DNA from: an uncultured bacterium
GTDB lineage: Bacteria; Patescibacteriota; Patescibacteriia; CAIQCM01
Length of the DNA stretch: 5,765 nt
Assembly (NCBI GenBank): GCA_903870305.1
Contig: CAIQCM010000138.1
Coordinates: 1-5,765, forward strand
Direction: 5' to 3'
Shown one piece after another: positions 1 through 5,380 of the stretch; the stretch's first letter is position 1; each line of letters begins with the position of its first letter. Made by a program: the position numbers and the translations under genes. Under the pieces are notes generated by a model, which saw nothing but the letters and a program-made list of their open reading frames with translations, had not been told where the DNA came from and ran no database searches.

Positions 1-560
1 CCGGTCGCAGCCCCACGCCCTTCCGAGCCGTAGAGCGCGAGCGGCTTTCCCGTGAAAGCGCCAAAAGTATTTTCTTTTGAGAGTTTTGATATTTCATCAA
101 CCATCCACGCCATTTCGCGTCCGCCGGTGCCGACGTCGGGGGCGGGAATGTCACGCGTTTCCCCTATCGCCGGGTATAGCTGCCGCACATAGCCGCGCGA
201 AAGCGCTTCGAGTTCCGCGGGCGAAAGTTTTTTCGGATCCACGGCCACGCCGCCCTTGCCGCCGCCAAAAGGAATACCGACGACCGCGGTTTTCATCGTC
301 ATCCAAAGCGCCAGCGCCTTGACCTCATCAAGGTCGACCTGCGGATGAAAACGAATGCCGCCCTTGTACGGCCCGCGCGCATTGTTCCACTGCACCCGGT
401 TGGCCTCGAATTCGCGGGTTGCGCCATCGTCCATGATAAGCGGTATCTTGAATTCAAAGATCTCATCCGGCCGACTCAACCGCGCCAAAACGCGCGGATC
501 AAGTTTGATCACCGCGGCGGCGCTCGTTAATTGTTCAATGGCATTTTCGAAAGTATTCAT
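1..560 (-). CDS. Glu/Leu/Phe/Val dehydrogenase family protein, probable glutamate dehydrogenase; 3' end cut by the window edge
   Basis: The visible part is the N-terminal, substrate-binding domain of an amino-acid dehydrogenase, most likely a glutamate dehydrogenase that interconverts glutamate and 2-oxoglutarate plus ammonia in the cytosol. The first 186 codons are present, starting at the ATG whose first base is 560. Family signatures are in order: GPYKGGIRFHP at residues 63-73 (substrate-binding Lys66), FGGGKGG at 98-104 (expected catalytic Lys102), the PAPDVG segment at 139-144 (conserved Asp142), and FTGKPLALYGSEGRGAAT at 169-186, which leads into the dinucleotide-binding domain beyond the window. 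The sequence resembles the RocG-type hexameric NAD-linked branch more than E. coli GdhA. Leucine and other branched-chain dehydrogenases share these motifs, so the substrate is inferred. NAD versus NADP use cannot be judged because the Rossmann domain is missing. No Shine-Dalgarno sequence precedes the ATG. Confidence 0.93.
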   Translation of the reverse strand, partial: MNTFENAIEQLTSAAAVIKLDPRVLARLSRPDEIFEFKIPLIMDDGATREFEANRVQWNNARGPYKGGIRFHPQVDLDEVKALALWMTMKTAVVGIPFGGGKGGVAVDPKKLSPAELEALSRGYVRQLYPAIGETRDIPAPDVGTGGREMAWMVDEISKLSKENTFGAFTGKPLALYGSEGRGAAT

Positions 561-570
561 AGAAACACAG

Positions 571-597
571 GTTATCGCGTTGCCGTTAAATCCGCAA
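571..597 (-). promoter_or_regulatory. Possible promoter of the amino-acid dehydrogenase gene
   Basis: On the minus strand a GATAAC hexamer (571-576, four of six matches to TATAAT) lies ten bases before the ATG. A TTGCGG -35-like hexamer lies at 592-597. Spacing is 15 bp, shorter than ideal. If used, the 5' leader would be only a few bases. This is weak evidence. An alternative -10-like TATATT lies at 596-601, just after the hairpin downstream of trxB. Confidence 0.22.
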
Positions 598-605
598 TAT
601 ACAAA

Positions 606-629
606 TTGGCCGAGACAAAACTCGGCCAA
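606..629 (-). terminator. Hairpin downstream of trxB, probable terminator
   Basis: A perfect 9-bp inverted repeat, TTGGCCGAG and CTCGGCCAA, encloses a six-base loop. It lies about 25 bases past the trxB stop codon. On the minus strand the stem is followed by TTTGTATATT, a poor but U-rich tail. Position and stem strength fit an intrinsic terminator separating trxB from the dehydrogenase gene. The short T-tract makes termination efficiency uncertain. Confidence 0.5.
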
Positions 630-633
630 GATT

Positions 634-654
634 TGTTCATTGTCCATCGTTCAT
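634..654. repeat. Single-arm array of ATGAACN heptamers after trxB
   Basis: Three tandem 7-bp units read TGTTCAT, TGTCCAT and CGTTCAT on the plus strand (ATGAACN on the minus strand). A degenerate fourth unit runs into the trxB coding end. The last base of the trxB stop codon is the first A of the array. No opposing arm was found; the perfect hairpin at 606-629 stands where one would be expected. The unit is the same as in the two-armed element at 4204-4288. Confidence 0.7.
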
Positions 655-1565
655 CATTCGTTCCCAGCCAAAAACTTTTCCGCTTCAAGCGCGGCCATGC
701 AGCCGGTGCCGGCGGCGGAAATGGCTTGGCGATAGCGCCAATCGGCGACGTCGCCGGCGACATATACGCCGGGGATCTCCGTTCCGACAAAACCGACCGG
801 TTTGATGTAATTCTTTTCCAGCGCGAGTTGGCCTTCGAAAATTTTCGTGTTCGGATCGTGACCGATGGCGATGAAGATGCCGTCGATCGGAATGTCTTTT
901 TCCTCATTAGTGGCGTTGTTCTTCACTCGCGCGCCAACGATCTTATCGTCCCCGACATAACCGACAATGCTCGCGTTAAACATGAATTTGATCTTTGGAT
1001 TTGCTTCGGCGCGTTCTTGCATTATCTTCGAGGCGCGTAAAACATCAGTGCGAACCAAGACCGTCACTTCGGAGGCAAACTTGGTGAGGAAAATCGCTTC
1101 TTCCAAAGCCGCATCGCCGCCGCCAACCACGAACAGGTTCTTGTTCTTAAAAAAGAAACCGTCGCAGGTCGCGCACGCCGAAAGGCCCTTGCCGTAATAT
1201 TTCGCTTCGCCGGGCAAGTTAAGGCGACGCGCCGAAGCGCCGGTCGCGACAATGATCGACTTGGCTTCAAACACCTCATCGCCAACCGTCACTTTCTTTG
1301 GCGATGACTTAAAATCGACGGCTGTCACCTTTTTCTCGACCACGCGCGTGCCAAACTTTTCCGCCTGCTTGCGCATGGCGGCCATGAGGTCGGGGCCCAA
1401 GATGCCGTCGGGAAAACCGGGGAAATTCTCAACCTCGGTAGTGGTGATAAGCTGTCCGCCGACTTCGTCGCCACAAAACATGAGCGGCTTAAGTTCGGCG
1501 CGCGCCGCATAGATCGCCGCCGTGTAGCCGGCCGGACCGGAACCGATTATAATCAATTGCTCCAT
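654..1565 (-). CDS. trxB: Thioredoxin reductase (low-molecular-weight type)
   Basis: A 303-residue cytosolic flavoprotein of the low-molecular-weight thioredoxin reductase family. It passes electrons from a pyridine nucleotide through FAD and a redox disulfide to thioredoxin. Visible parts are the FAD-binding GSGPAGYTAAIYAA near residues 8-21, the redox-active CATC at 131-134 followed by DG, a nucleotide-binding GGGDAALEEA at 148-157, and the C-terminal FAD motif GVYVAGDVADWRYRQA at 266-281. Length is normal for the family. The HRRxxxR motif that normally holds the 2'-phosphate of NADPH reads VRTDVLR at 171-177, so the His and one Arg are missing and coenzyme preference may be altered. The start is the only in-frame ATG near the FAD motif and has no Shine-Dalgarno sequence. 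The probable partner is the thioredoxin encoded just upstream. Confidence 0.95.
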   Translation of the reverse strand: MEQLIIIGSGPAGYTAAIYAARAELKPLMFCGDEVGGQLITTTEVENFPGFPDGILGPDLMAAMRKQAEKFGTRVVEKKVTAVDFKSSPKKVTVGDEVFEAKSIIVATGASARRLNLPGEAKYYGKGLSACATCDGFFFKNKNLFVVGGGDAALEEAIFLTKFASEVTVLVRTDVLRASKIMQERAEANPKIKFMFNASIVGYVGDDKIVGARVKNNATNEEKDIPIDGIFIAIGHDPNTKIFEGQLALEKNYIKPVGFVGTEIPGVYVAGDVADWRYRQAISAAGTGCMAALEAEKFLAGNE

Positions 1566-1619
1566 AGTATCAACATTGGTGATTTGATATTTTCTTTTAG
1601 AAAATCGCAGCTACTCAAT

Positions 1620-1737
1620 GAATATCTAATGTCTAATATCTAATGTCTAATCCGACGCCGACCTCACCCTACCCTCTCCTTAATAAGGAGAGGGGTTGTA
1701 AACGGATTAGATATTAGTTGTTAGATATTAGATATTT
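1620..1737. repeat. Inverted heptamer element, TCTAATN type, between trxA and trxB
   Basis: Left arm 1620-1654 holds four tandem TCTAATN units and ends in CCG. Right arm 1703-1737 is its inverse, starting CGG with four NATTAGA-type units. By eye, 30 of 35 positions pair. The spacer contains a separate 10-bp palindrome at 1672-1694. The right arm ends at the trxA stop codon. The whole element could fold into one long hairpin with a nested stem, in DNA or RNA. It has no coding potential and shares the heptamer and the string TCCGACG with the element at 2080-2158. Confidence 0.88.
1672..1694. repeat. Nested palindrome CCCTCTCCTT / AAGGAGAGGG
   Basis: A perfect 10-bp stem with a three-base AAT loop sits in the spacer of the heptamer element. 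A CCTCACCCTA lead-in precedes it. There is no T-run on either side, so it is not a normal intrinsic terminator. CCCTCTCC-type palindromes of this style occur as dispersed intergenic repeats in many bacterial genomes, so it may be an independent repeat inserted into, or captured by, the element. Confidence 0.8.
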
Positions 1738-2075
1738 TAAAGAAGCGCTTTCTCGATCTTCTTCGCGACTTCTTCTTTGCTCATTGCGCCGACCCAGCTG
1801 TCGATGACAACGCCATTCTTATAGATAAAGAAGGCGGGAATGGACTGCACGCCCAGTTTTTCGGCGACGACCGTACCTTCTTCAACGTTATATTTCCCAA
1901 CCTTGATCTTGCCATCGTATTCTTTGGCCAATTCCTCAATGATCGGACTCATCGCGCGGCAAGGCGGGCACCACGAAGCCCAAAAGTCGGTTAGGACGGG
2001 CATGGTTTTTGATGCTTCAACTACTTCTTGTTCGAAGTTGTTATCGGTCAGTGTTATTTCTGACATATTGTTCAT
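1737..2075 (-). CDS. trxA: Thioredoxin with WCPPC active site
   Basis: A 112-residue single-domain thioredoxin without signal peptide or membrane segment, so cytosolic; it reduces protein disulfides. Family features are the buried acid Asp30 in the LTDFWASW strand, the redox motif WCPPC at residues 35-39 (active Cys36 and Cys39), and the cis-proline loop SIPAFF with Pro80. Length matches ordinary TrxA. The active site is the oddity: classical TrxA has WCGPC, and the extra proline is more typical of TlpA/ResA- or CcmG-like proteins, which are exported; this protein is not. ATG at 2075 and the in-frame ATG at 2066 (giving MSEITL) are both possible starts, and the second fits the usual N-terminus of the family better. 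Neither has a Shine-Dalgarno sequence. Heptamer elements flank the gene on both sides, which suggests a monocistronic unit. TrxB, encoded next, is the likely reductant. Confidence 0.93.
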   Translation of the reverse strand: MNNMSEITLTDNNFEQEVVEASKTMPVLTDFWASWCPPCRAMSPIIEELAKEYDGKIKVGKYNVEEGTVVAEKLGVQSIPAFFIYKNGVVIDSWVGAMSKEEVAKKIEKALL

Positions 2076-2079
2076 GTTT

Positions 2080-2158
2080 AAATATCTAATTTCTAATGTC
2101 TAATATCTAATCCGACGACGACCGTCATTAGACATTAGATATTAGGTATTAGATATTC
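2080..2158. repeat. Inverted heptamer element, TCTAATN type, between infB and trxA
   Basis: Left arm 2080-2114 consists of four TCTAATN units ending in CCG. The right arm, about 2124-2158, carries four inverse units (ATTAGAC, ATTAGAT, ATTAGGT, ATTAGAT). The arms pair with about five mismatches over 32 bases and are separated by only about ten bases. The right arm overlaps the infB TGA stop codon at 2157-2159. The left arm stops four bases before the trxA ATG at 2075. It is a shorter relative of the 1620-1737 element and shares its core TCCGACGNCGACC, but lacks the nested CCCTCTCC palindrome. Confidence 0.87.
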
Positions 2159-4160
2159 AGGAAAATTGTATTTTTCTCTCCTTCTTCTCCACGTGCCAGA
2201 AAATAAGCTTGTCGCCAATGGCAAGCACCGGCTTGATTTTTATCTTAGTGCCGAATTCGGAACCGGCTCTGACTTCTTTAACGGCGGTTTTATTGCTCTG
2301 AAGATCAATGACCTCGCCGGATTCAAGCTCTTCTTCGCCGCGCCAAACCGCAACGGTGGCGCCAAGTTCGGCGTGGCCGTCGGTGACCACTCCGCCCACG
2401 ATCATGGCGTTCTTTTCGGTGCGGAAAATGGCGAGGATGTTGGCTTGGCCAAGCTCGGTGCGAATGATCTCTTCGGGCAGAAGCTCTTGAAGCGCGGCTT
2501 TCACATCGTCAAGAATATCGTAAATGACCTTAGCGGTCTTTATTTGCACTTTCTTTTCGCGCGCCAAATTGTTGACGGCCGTCGGCACCAACACATTGAA
2601 ACCATAAACGCGAGCGCCCGAGGCCTCGGCGCGCAAGATGTCGGCATCGGTCACGTTCCCCAAGCCGCGGGCGACGACCTCAACCCCCACCTCGGGGTGC
2701 TGGAATTTTTCAAACGATCCAACAAGCGCTTCCAACGAACCGAGCACGTCGGTCTTCAATACTATTTTGACGTTCTTTTTATCGGCCTTGGTTTCTCCGG
2801 TTTGGCTTCCTGCGGAAGTGACGGTCTTAAAGTTGGAACGCGACGCTTCTTTAATGTCGCGCTCCAGTCCCTTGGCGTCGGCGGGAACGGAAATAACATC
2901 GCCAACCGTTGGCGCGGCTTTTAGCCCGATGAGTTTTACCGGCATGCCCGGCACCGCTTCTTTCACCAATTTACCGTTCCAGTCGCGCATGGCCCTGACG
3001 CGGCCGTATAGCGTTTTGTCGATCGCCAAAAGATCGTTCACGCGCATCGTGCCGCCGGCAATTAGAATAGTCGCGACCGGCCCTTCATTCTTGTCGACGT
3101 GCGCCTCGACAACGGTCGCAACCGCGCGCCGCGTCGGATTCGCCATCAATTTATCCTTATTAAGATCGGCGACGAGCAAGATCATTTCCAAAAGCGCGTC
3201 AATATTCTTGCCATCTTTGGCGGAAACCGGCACGAACGGAACTTTTCCGCCCCAATCCTCGGCCTGCACATTGCGCTCGGCCAACTGGCGTTTCACTTTT
3301 TCAATATCAGCGTCGGATTTATCGATCTTGTTAACGGCCACAACAAAGGGGATCTTGGCGGCCTCGATTATTCCAAGGGCCTCCAGCGTTTGCGGCTGGA
3401 CGCCGTCGTCGGCGGCTACTACCAAAATAGCAACGTCAGCAATACGCGCGCCGCGCGAACGCATGGTCATGAAGGCCTCGTGCCCGGGCGTATCGATGAA
3501 AGTTATTTTGCGGCCCCGCTTCTCCACCTGGTAAGCGCCGATATGTTGGGTAATGCCGCCAGCTTCCCCAGCCATCACATTGGTGGCGCGAATGGCGTCC
3601 AAGAGTTTGGTCTTGCCATGGTCAACGTGGCCCATGACAACGACGACCGGCGGGCGTTCGGCGAGCACGGCGCCACTCTCGCCTTCGGCGAGGAGGGCGG
3701 AGAGTTTTTCTTCCATGTTCTGGCTGCCGCTTTCAACCGCCACGGTCTCGGACTCGGGCTCAATCTTAAAACCAAGATCCTCGGCAATGATCGAAGCCGT
3801 TTCAAAGTCGATGCGCTCGTTCATCGAGGCAAGGATCCCGTTCTTCATAAGTTCGCCGATAATGCGGGTGATGGGAAGGTTGACGCGGCCGGCGAAATCG
3901 CGAACATTGACCACCTTTGGCAGTTTGATCGCTCCGCCTGAGGCGGCAACAGCTTTTTCTATTTCCGACTTTTCGCGCGTCGCCTTGGCGGTGCGTTCGC
4001 GCGCCTGCTTCCAGCGCGACCATTCGCGGACCACATAAGCGGCGGTCCGGTCGTCGATCTTGATCGCGCGTTTGCCAATATCAATACCATGCTCCGGGAG
4101 CACGGTAAAAAGTTCGCTTGGGTTGGTGCGCAGCTTGCGAGCGAGTTCGGTAACGTTCAT
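2157..4160 (-). CDS. infB: Translation initiation factor IF2
   Basis: IF2 is the GTPase that places initiator fMet-tRNA on the 30S subunit and promotes subunit joining. Counting from the ATG at 4160 the protein has 667 residues, compact compared with E. coli IF2. In order it shows an IF2_N-like segment (1-55, MNVTELARKL), a charged linker, a second IF2_N-like segment (about 80-135), and the G domain. The G domain has G1 GHVDHGKT at 177-184, G2 with GGITQHIGAY at 201-210, G3 DTPGHE at 223-228, G4 NKID at 277-280 and G5 SAK at 313-315. Domains II and III and the C-terminal tRNA-binding domain (about 565-660) follow. In the last domain the usual ECG is EFG (Phe636). A TTG at 4196 would add 12 residues, but that TTG belongs to a -35 box. 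Neighbours such as nusA or rbfA are not visible. Confidence 0.97.
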   Translation of the reverse strand: MNVTELARKLRTNPSELFTVLPEHGIDIGKRAIKIDDRTAAYVVREWSRWKQARERTAKATREKSEIEKAVAASGGAIKLPKVVNVRDFAGRVNLPITRIIGELMKNGILASMNERIDFETASIIAEDLGFKIEPESETVAVESGSQNMEEKLSALLAEGESGAVLAERPPVVVVMGHVDHGKTKLLDAIRATNVMAGEAGGITQHIGAYQVEKRGRKITFIDTPGHEAFMTMRSRGARIADVAILVVAADDGVQPQTLEALGIIEAAKIPFVVAVNKIDKSDADIEKVKRQLAERNVQAEDWGGKVPFVPVSAKDGKNIDALLEMILLVADLNKDKLMANPTRRAVATVVEAHVDKNEGPVATILIAGGTMRVNDLLAIDKTLYGRVRAMRDWNGKLVKEAVPGMPVKLIGLKAAPTVGDVISVPADAKGLERDIKEASRSNFKTVTSAGSQTGETKADKKNVKIVLKTDVLGSLEALVGSFEKFQHPEVGVEVVARGLGNVTDADILRAEASGARVYGFNVLVPTAVNNLAREKKVQIKTAKVIYDILDDVKAALQELLPEEIIRTELGQANILAIFRTEKNAMIVGGVVTDGHAELGATVAVWRGEEELESGEVIDLQSNKTAVKEVRAGSEFGTKIKIKPVLAIGDKLIFWHVEKKERKIQFS

Positions 4161-4167
4161 ATTCCAC

Positions 4168-4196
4168 ACTTTATGCGGAATTTGCAGTTGTGTCAA
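4168..4196 (-). promoter_or_regulatory. Strong promoter of infB, predicted leaderless
   Basis: On the minus strand a perfect TTGACA -35 box (4191-4196) is followed after exactly 17 bp by TAAAGT (4168-4173, four of six matches to TATAAT). A shifted reading, CATAAA at 4170-4175, is also possible. Only seven bases lie between the -10 box and the ATG at 4160, so the predicted transcription start falls on or within a few bases of the start codon. No Shine-Dalgarno sequence is present, as expected for a leaderless mRNA. Confidence 0.65.
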
Positions 4197-4203
4197 CGTT
4201 TCA

Positions 4204-4288
4204 ATGAACTATGAACGATAAACTATGAACGATCCCAGCTTCGCCGAAGTCGATAAGTTTTGTTCATTGTTCATCGTTCATTGTTCAT
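4204..4288. repeat. Inverted heptamer element, ATGAACN type, upstream of infB
   Basis: The left arm has four 7-bp units, ATGAACT, ATGAACG, ATAAACT and ATGAACG (4204-4231). The right arm has four inverse units, TGTTCAT, TGTTCAT, CGTTCAT and TGTTCAT (4261-4288). By eye 24 of 28 positions pair. The 29-base spacer contains a small CTTCG-C-CGAAG hairpin. The element fills the space between the pilin terminator and the infB -35 box. Its architecture, four heptamers per arm, is that of the TCTAATN elements, but the heptamer sequence differs. Confidence 0.88.
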
Positions 4289-4293
4289 AAAAC

Positions 4294-4330
4294 AAAAACT
4301 CCCCCGGCCTTTCAGGCGGAGAGAGTTTTT
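4294..4330 (-). terminator. Intrinsic terminator of the pilin genes
   Basis: A GC-rich imperfect hairpin is closed by AAAAACTC on one side and GAGTTTTT on the other; the inner stem pairs GGCCT with AGGC around a short loop. On the minus strand it ends in GAGTTTTTGTTTT, a good U-tract, about 16 bases after the stop codon of the last pilin gene. The A5/T5 flanks mean it could also stop plus-strand transcription. Confidence 0.85.
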
Positions 4331-4346
4331 GGCTGGAAGCTGAAGT

Positions 4347-4805
4347 TTAGCGCGTCATGCTGATCGTCTCTCCAAGTTCGGCGCCGGGAGCGGAAACGGT
4401 GATGCGGCCGGAAGTGGCATCGCGGTATACATTGTAACCGCTGTCATAATCGGTCGCATCTTTCCAGTGTGCGCCGACAGCAGACGGATCAACAGGGAGC
4501 GAAGCGGCGAAGGTCGGAACCAAACAAGAACCGATATCGTACCCGCCGGTCTTTTCCATATCGACGCCGGTCGCGGGGGTCGAAGGAATGGCGCCGGCGA
4601 CGCAGGTAAAGGTGCCTTTGTTGTCGGTCGTGTTCGCAATGATCGAGCTGATGATGGTGTCGATGTTGTTCCAGCGCTGGGCGTTACGGGCTTGCGAGAA
4701 CTGGCGAGCCGGGTTAAGGGCGACGATGAGGACGCCGGCCAAAACGGCGATAAGCCCGATAACGATCAAGATTTCGATAAGGGTGAATCCCTTTTTGTGT
4801 TGCAT
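4347..4805 (-). CDS. Type IV pilin-like protein (copy 1)
   Basis: A 152-residue prepilin. It has a short positively charged leader, MQHKKG, then a class III prepilin peptidase site with cleavage expected between Gly6 and Phe7 and the conserved Glu at position 11 (mature residue 5). A hydrophobic helix spans about residues 7-30 and ends ALNPARQF. The mature protein should be anchored in the cytoplasmic membrane and assembled into a pilus or pseudopilus. Cys68 and Cys94 are at positions matching the cysteines of copy 2 and could form a disulfide. The C-terminal half (SGYNVYRDATSGRITVSAPG) looks like a small beta-rich head. The first 50 codons are about 90% identical in DNA to copy 2; the rest has diverged. 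It is the last of three consecutive pilin-type genes, before the terminator. No Shine-Dalgarno sequence. Major versus minor pilin role cannot be decided. Confidence 0.9.
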   Translation of the reverse strand: MQHKKGFTLIEILIVIGLIAVLAGVLIVALNPARQFSQARNAQRWNNIDTIISSIIANTTDNKGTFTCVAGAIPSTPATGVDMEKTGGYDIGSCLVPTFAASLPVDPSAVGAHWKDATDYDSGYNVYRDATSGRITVSAPGAELGETISMTR

Positions 4806-5380
4806 ATTGATTATTGAATAATGAACTTAATTATTAATTATTACGTTCGTGCCGGCGCCTTGTCCGCTAGATCGACCTTTGTGCGGCTTAAGACGCAATG
4901 TGAGGCGGCGTTTTTTTAGCGGATCATGCTGATGGGCACTGAGAGTTCGGCGCCGGGAGCGGCGATCGTGATGCGGCCGGTGGTGGCGTCTTGGAAAATG
5001 GTGTAGCCAAGATTATAATCGGTTGCGCTGGTCCAGTGCGCGCCGGTGGCGGACGGATCGAACGGTACGGAAACGGCGTAGGTAGGAGACAGGCAAGGCC
5101 CGATATTGTAACCGGCGGGCAAGGAAGTGGCATCGGCCATGGTTTTTGCGGTGGCCGGGAGAGCGCCGGCACCGGCGCAGGTGAAGGTGCCACGGTTGTC
5201 GGTGAGGTTGGAGATGACCGCGCCCATGATGGTGTCGATATTGTTCCAGCGCTGAGCGTTCCTGGCTTGCGCAAACTGGCGGGCCGGATTAAGGGCGACG
5301 ATGAGCACGCCCGCCAAAACGGCGATGAGTCCGATAACGATCAAGATTTCGATAAGGGTGAATCCCCTTTTTTGTTTCAT
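4656..5380 (-). repeat. Direct repeat: duplicated 5' ends of the two pilin genes
   Basis: Bases 4656-4805 and 5231-5380, codons 1-50 of the two genes, differ at about 15 of 150 positions by eye. They share a 36-base exact match (4756-4791 and 5331-5366). Similarity falls sharply after codon 50. This shows a tandem gene duplication with strong conservation, or gene conversion, of the membrane-helix half. Confidence 0.85.
4916..5380 (-). CDS. Type IV pilin-like protein (copy 2)
   Basis: A 154-residue prepilin, paralogous to the next gene downstream. Its leader MKQKRG precedes the prepilin peptidase site (Gly6-Phe7) with Glu11, and the same hydrophobic helix and ALNPARQF follow. Cys68 and Cys96 are conserved with copy 1. 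The C-terminal head ends TTGRITIAAPGAELSVPISM, similar to copy 1 but with a different central loop (residues about 69-92). I chose the ATG at 5380 because it gives a six-residue leader like copy 1. An upstream TTG would lengthen the leader to eleven residues with no supporting signal. The gene lies 44 bases after the PilX-like gene and 110 bases before copy 1, so co-transcription is likely. The 110-base gap is mostly AT-rich near copy 1 and shows no convincing promoter. No Shine-Dalgarno sequence is present. Confidence 0.9.
   Translation of the reverse strand: MKQKRGFTLIEILIVIGLIAVLAGVLIVALNPARQFAQARNAQRWNNIDTIMGAVISNLTDNRGTFTCAGAGALPATAKTMADATSLPAGYNIGPCLSPTYAVSVPFDPSATGAHWTSATDYNLGYTIFQDATTGRITIAAPGAELSVPISMIR

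Noticed and set aside
531..1040. Plus-strand open frame of 169 codons opposite trxB
   Set aside because: It runs antisense to clear trxB motifs and has no family resemblance.
1589..1605. ATTTTCT / AGAAAAT palindrome upstream of trxB as an operator
   Set aside because: A 7-bp AT-rich stem of this kind is expected by chance, and no promoter could be placed around it with confidence.
1620..2158. CRISPR array or tRNA-like genes in the repeat-rich spacers
   Set aside because: The units are 7 bp and contiguous, without 30-40 bp spacers, and no cloverleaf or anticodon arm can be drawn.
2638..3941. Long open frames on the plus strand opposite infB
   Set aside because: They are antisense shadows of a highly conserved GC-rich gene, show no recognisable domain, and the minus-strand protein explains every base.
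4161..4196. Twelve-residue N-terminal extension of IF2 starting at TTG 4196
   Set aside because: The TTG is the first half of a TTGACA promoter box with correct spacing to a -10 box, and the family N-terminus begins at the ATG at 4160.
4850..4917. Terminator between the two pilin genes
   Set aside because: The T-run at 4911-4917 is on the plus strand and would serve only plus-strand transcription; the pairing GGCGCCT with AGGCGGC is imperfect with a long loop. On the coding strand there is no U-tract.
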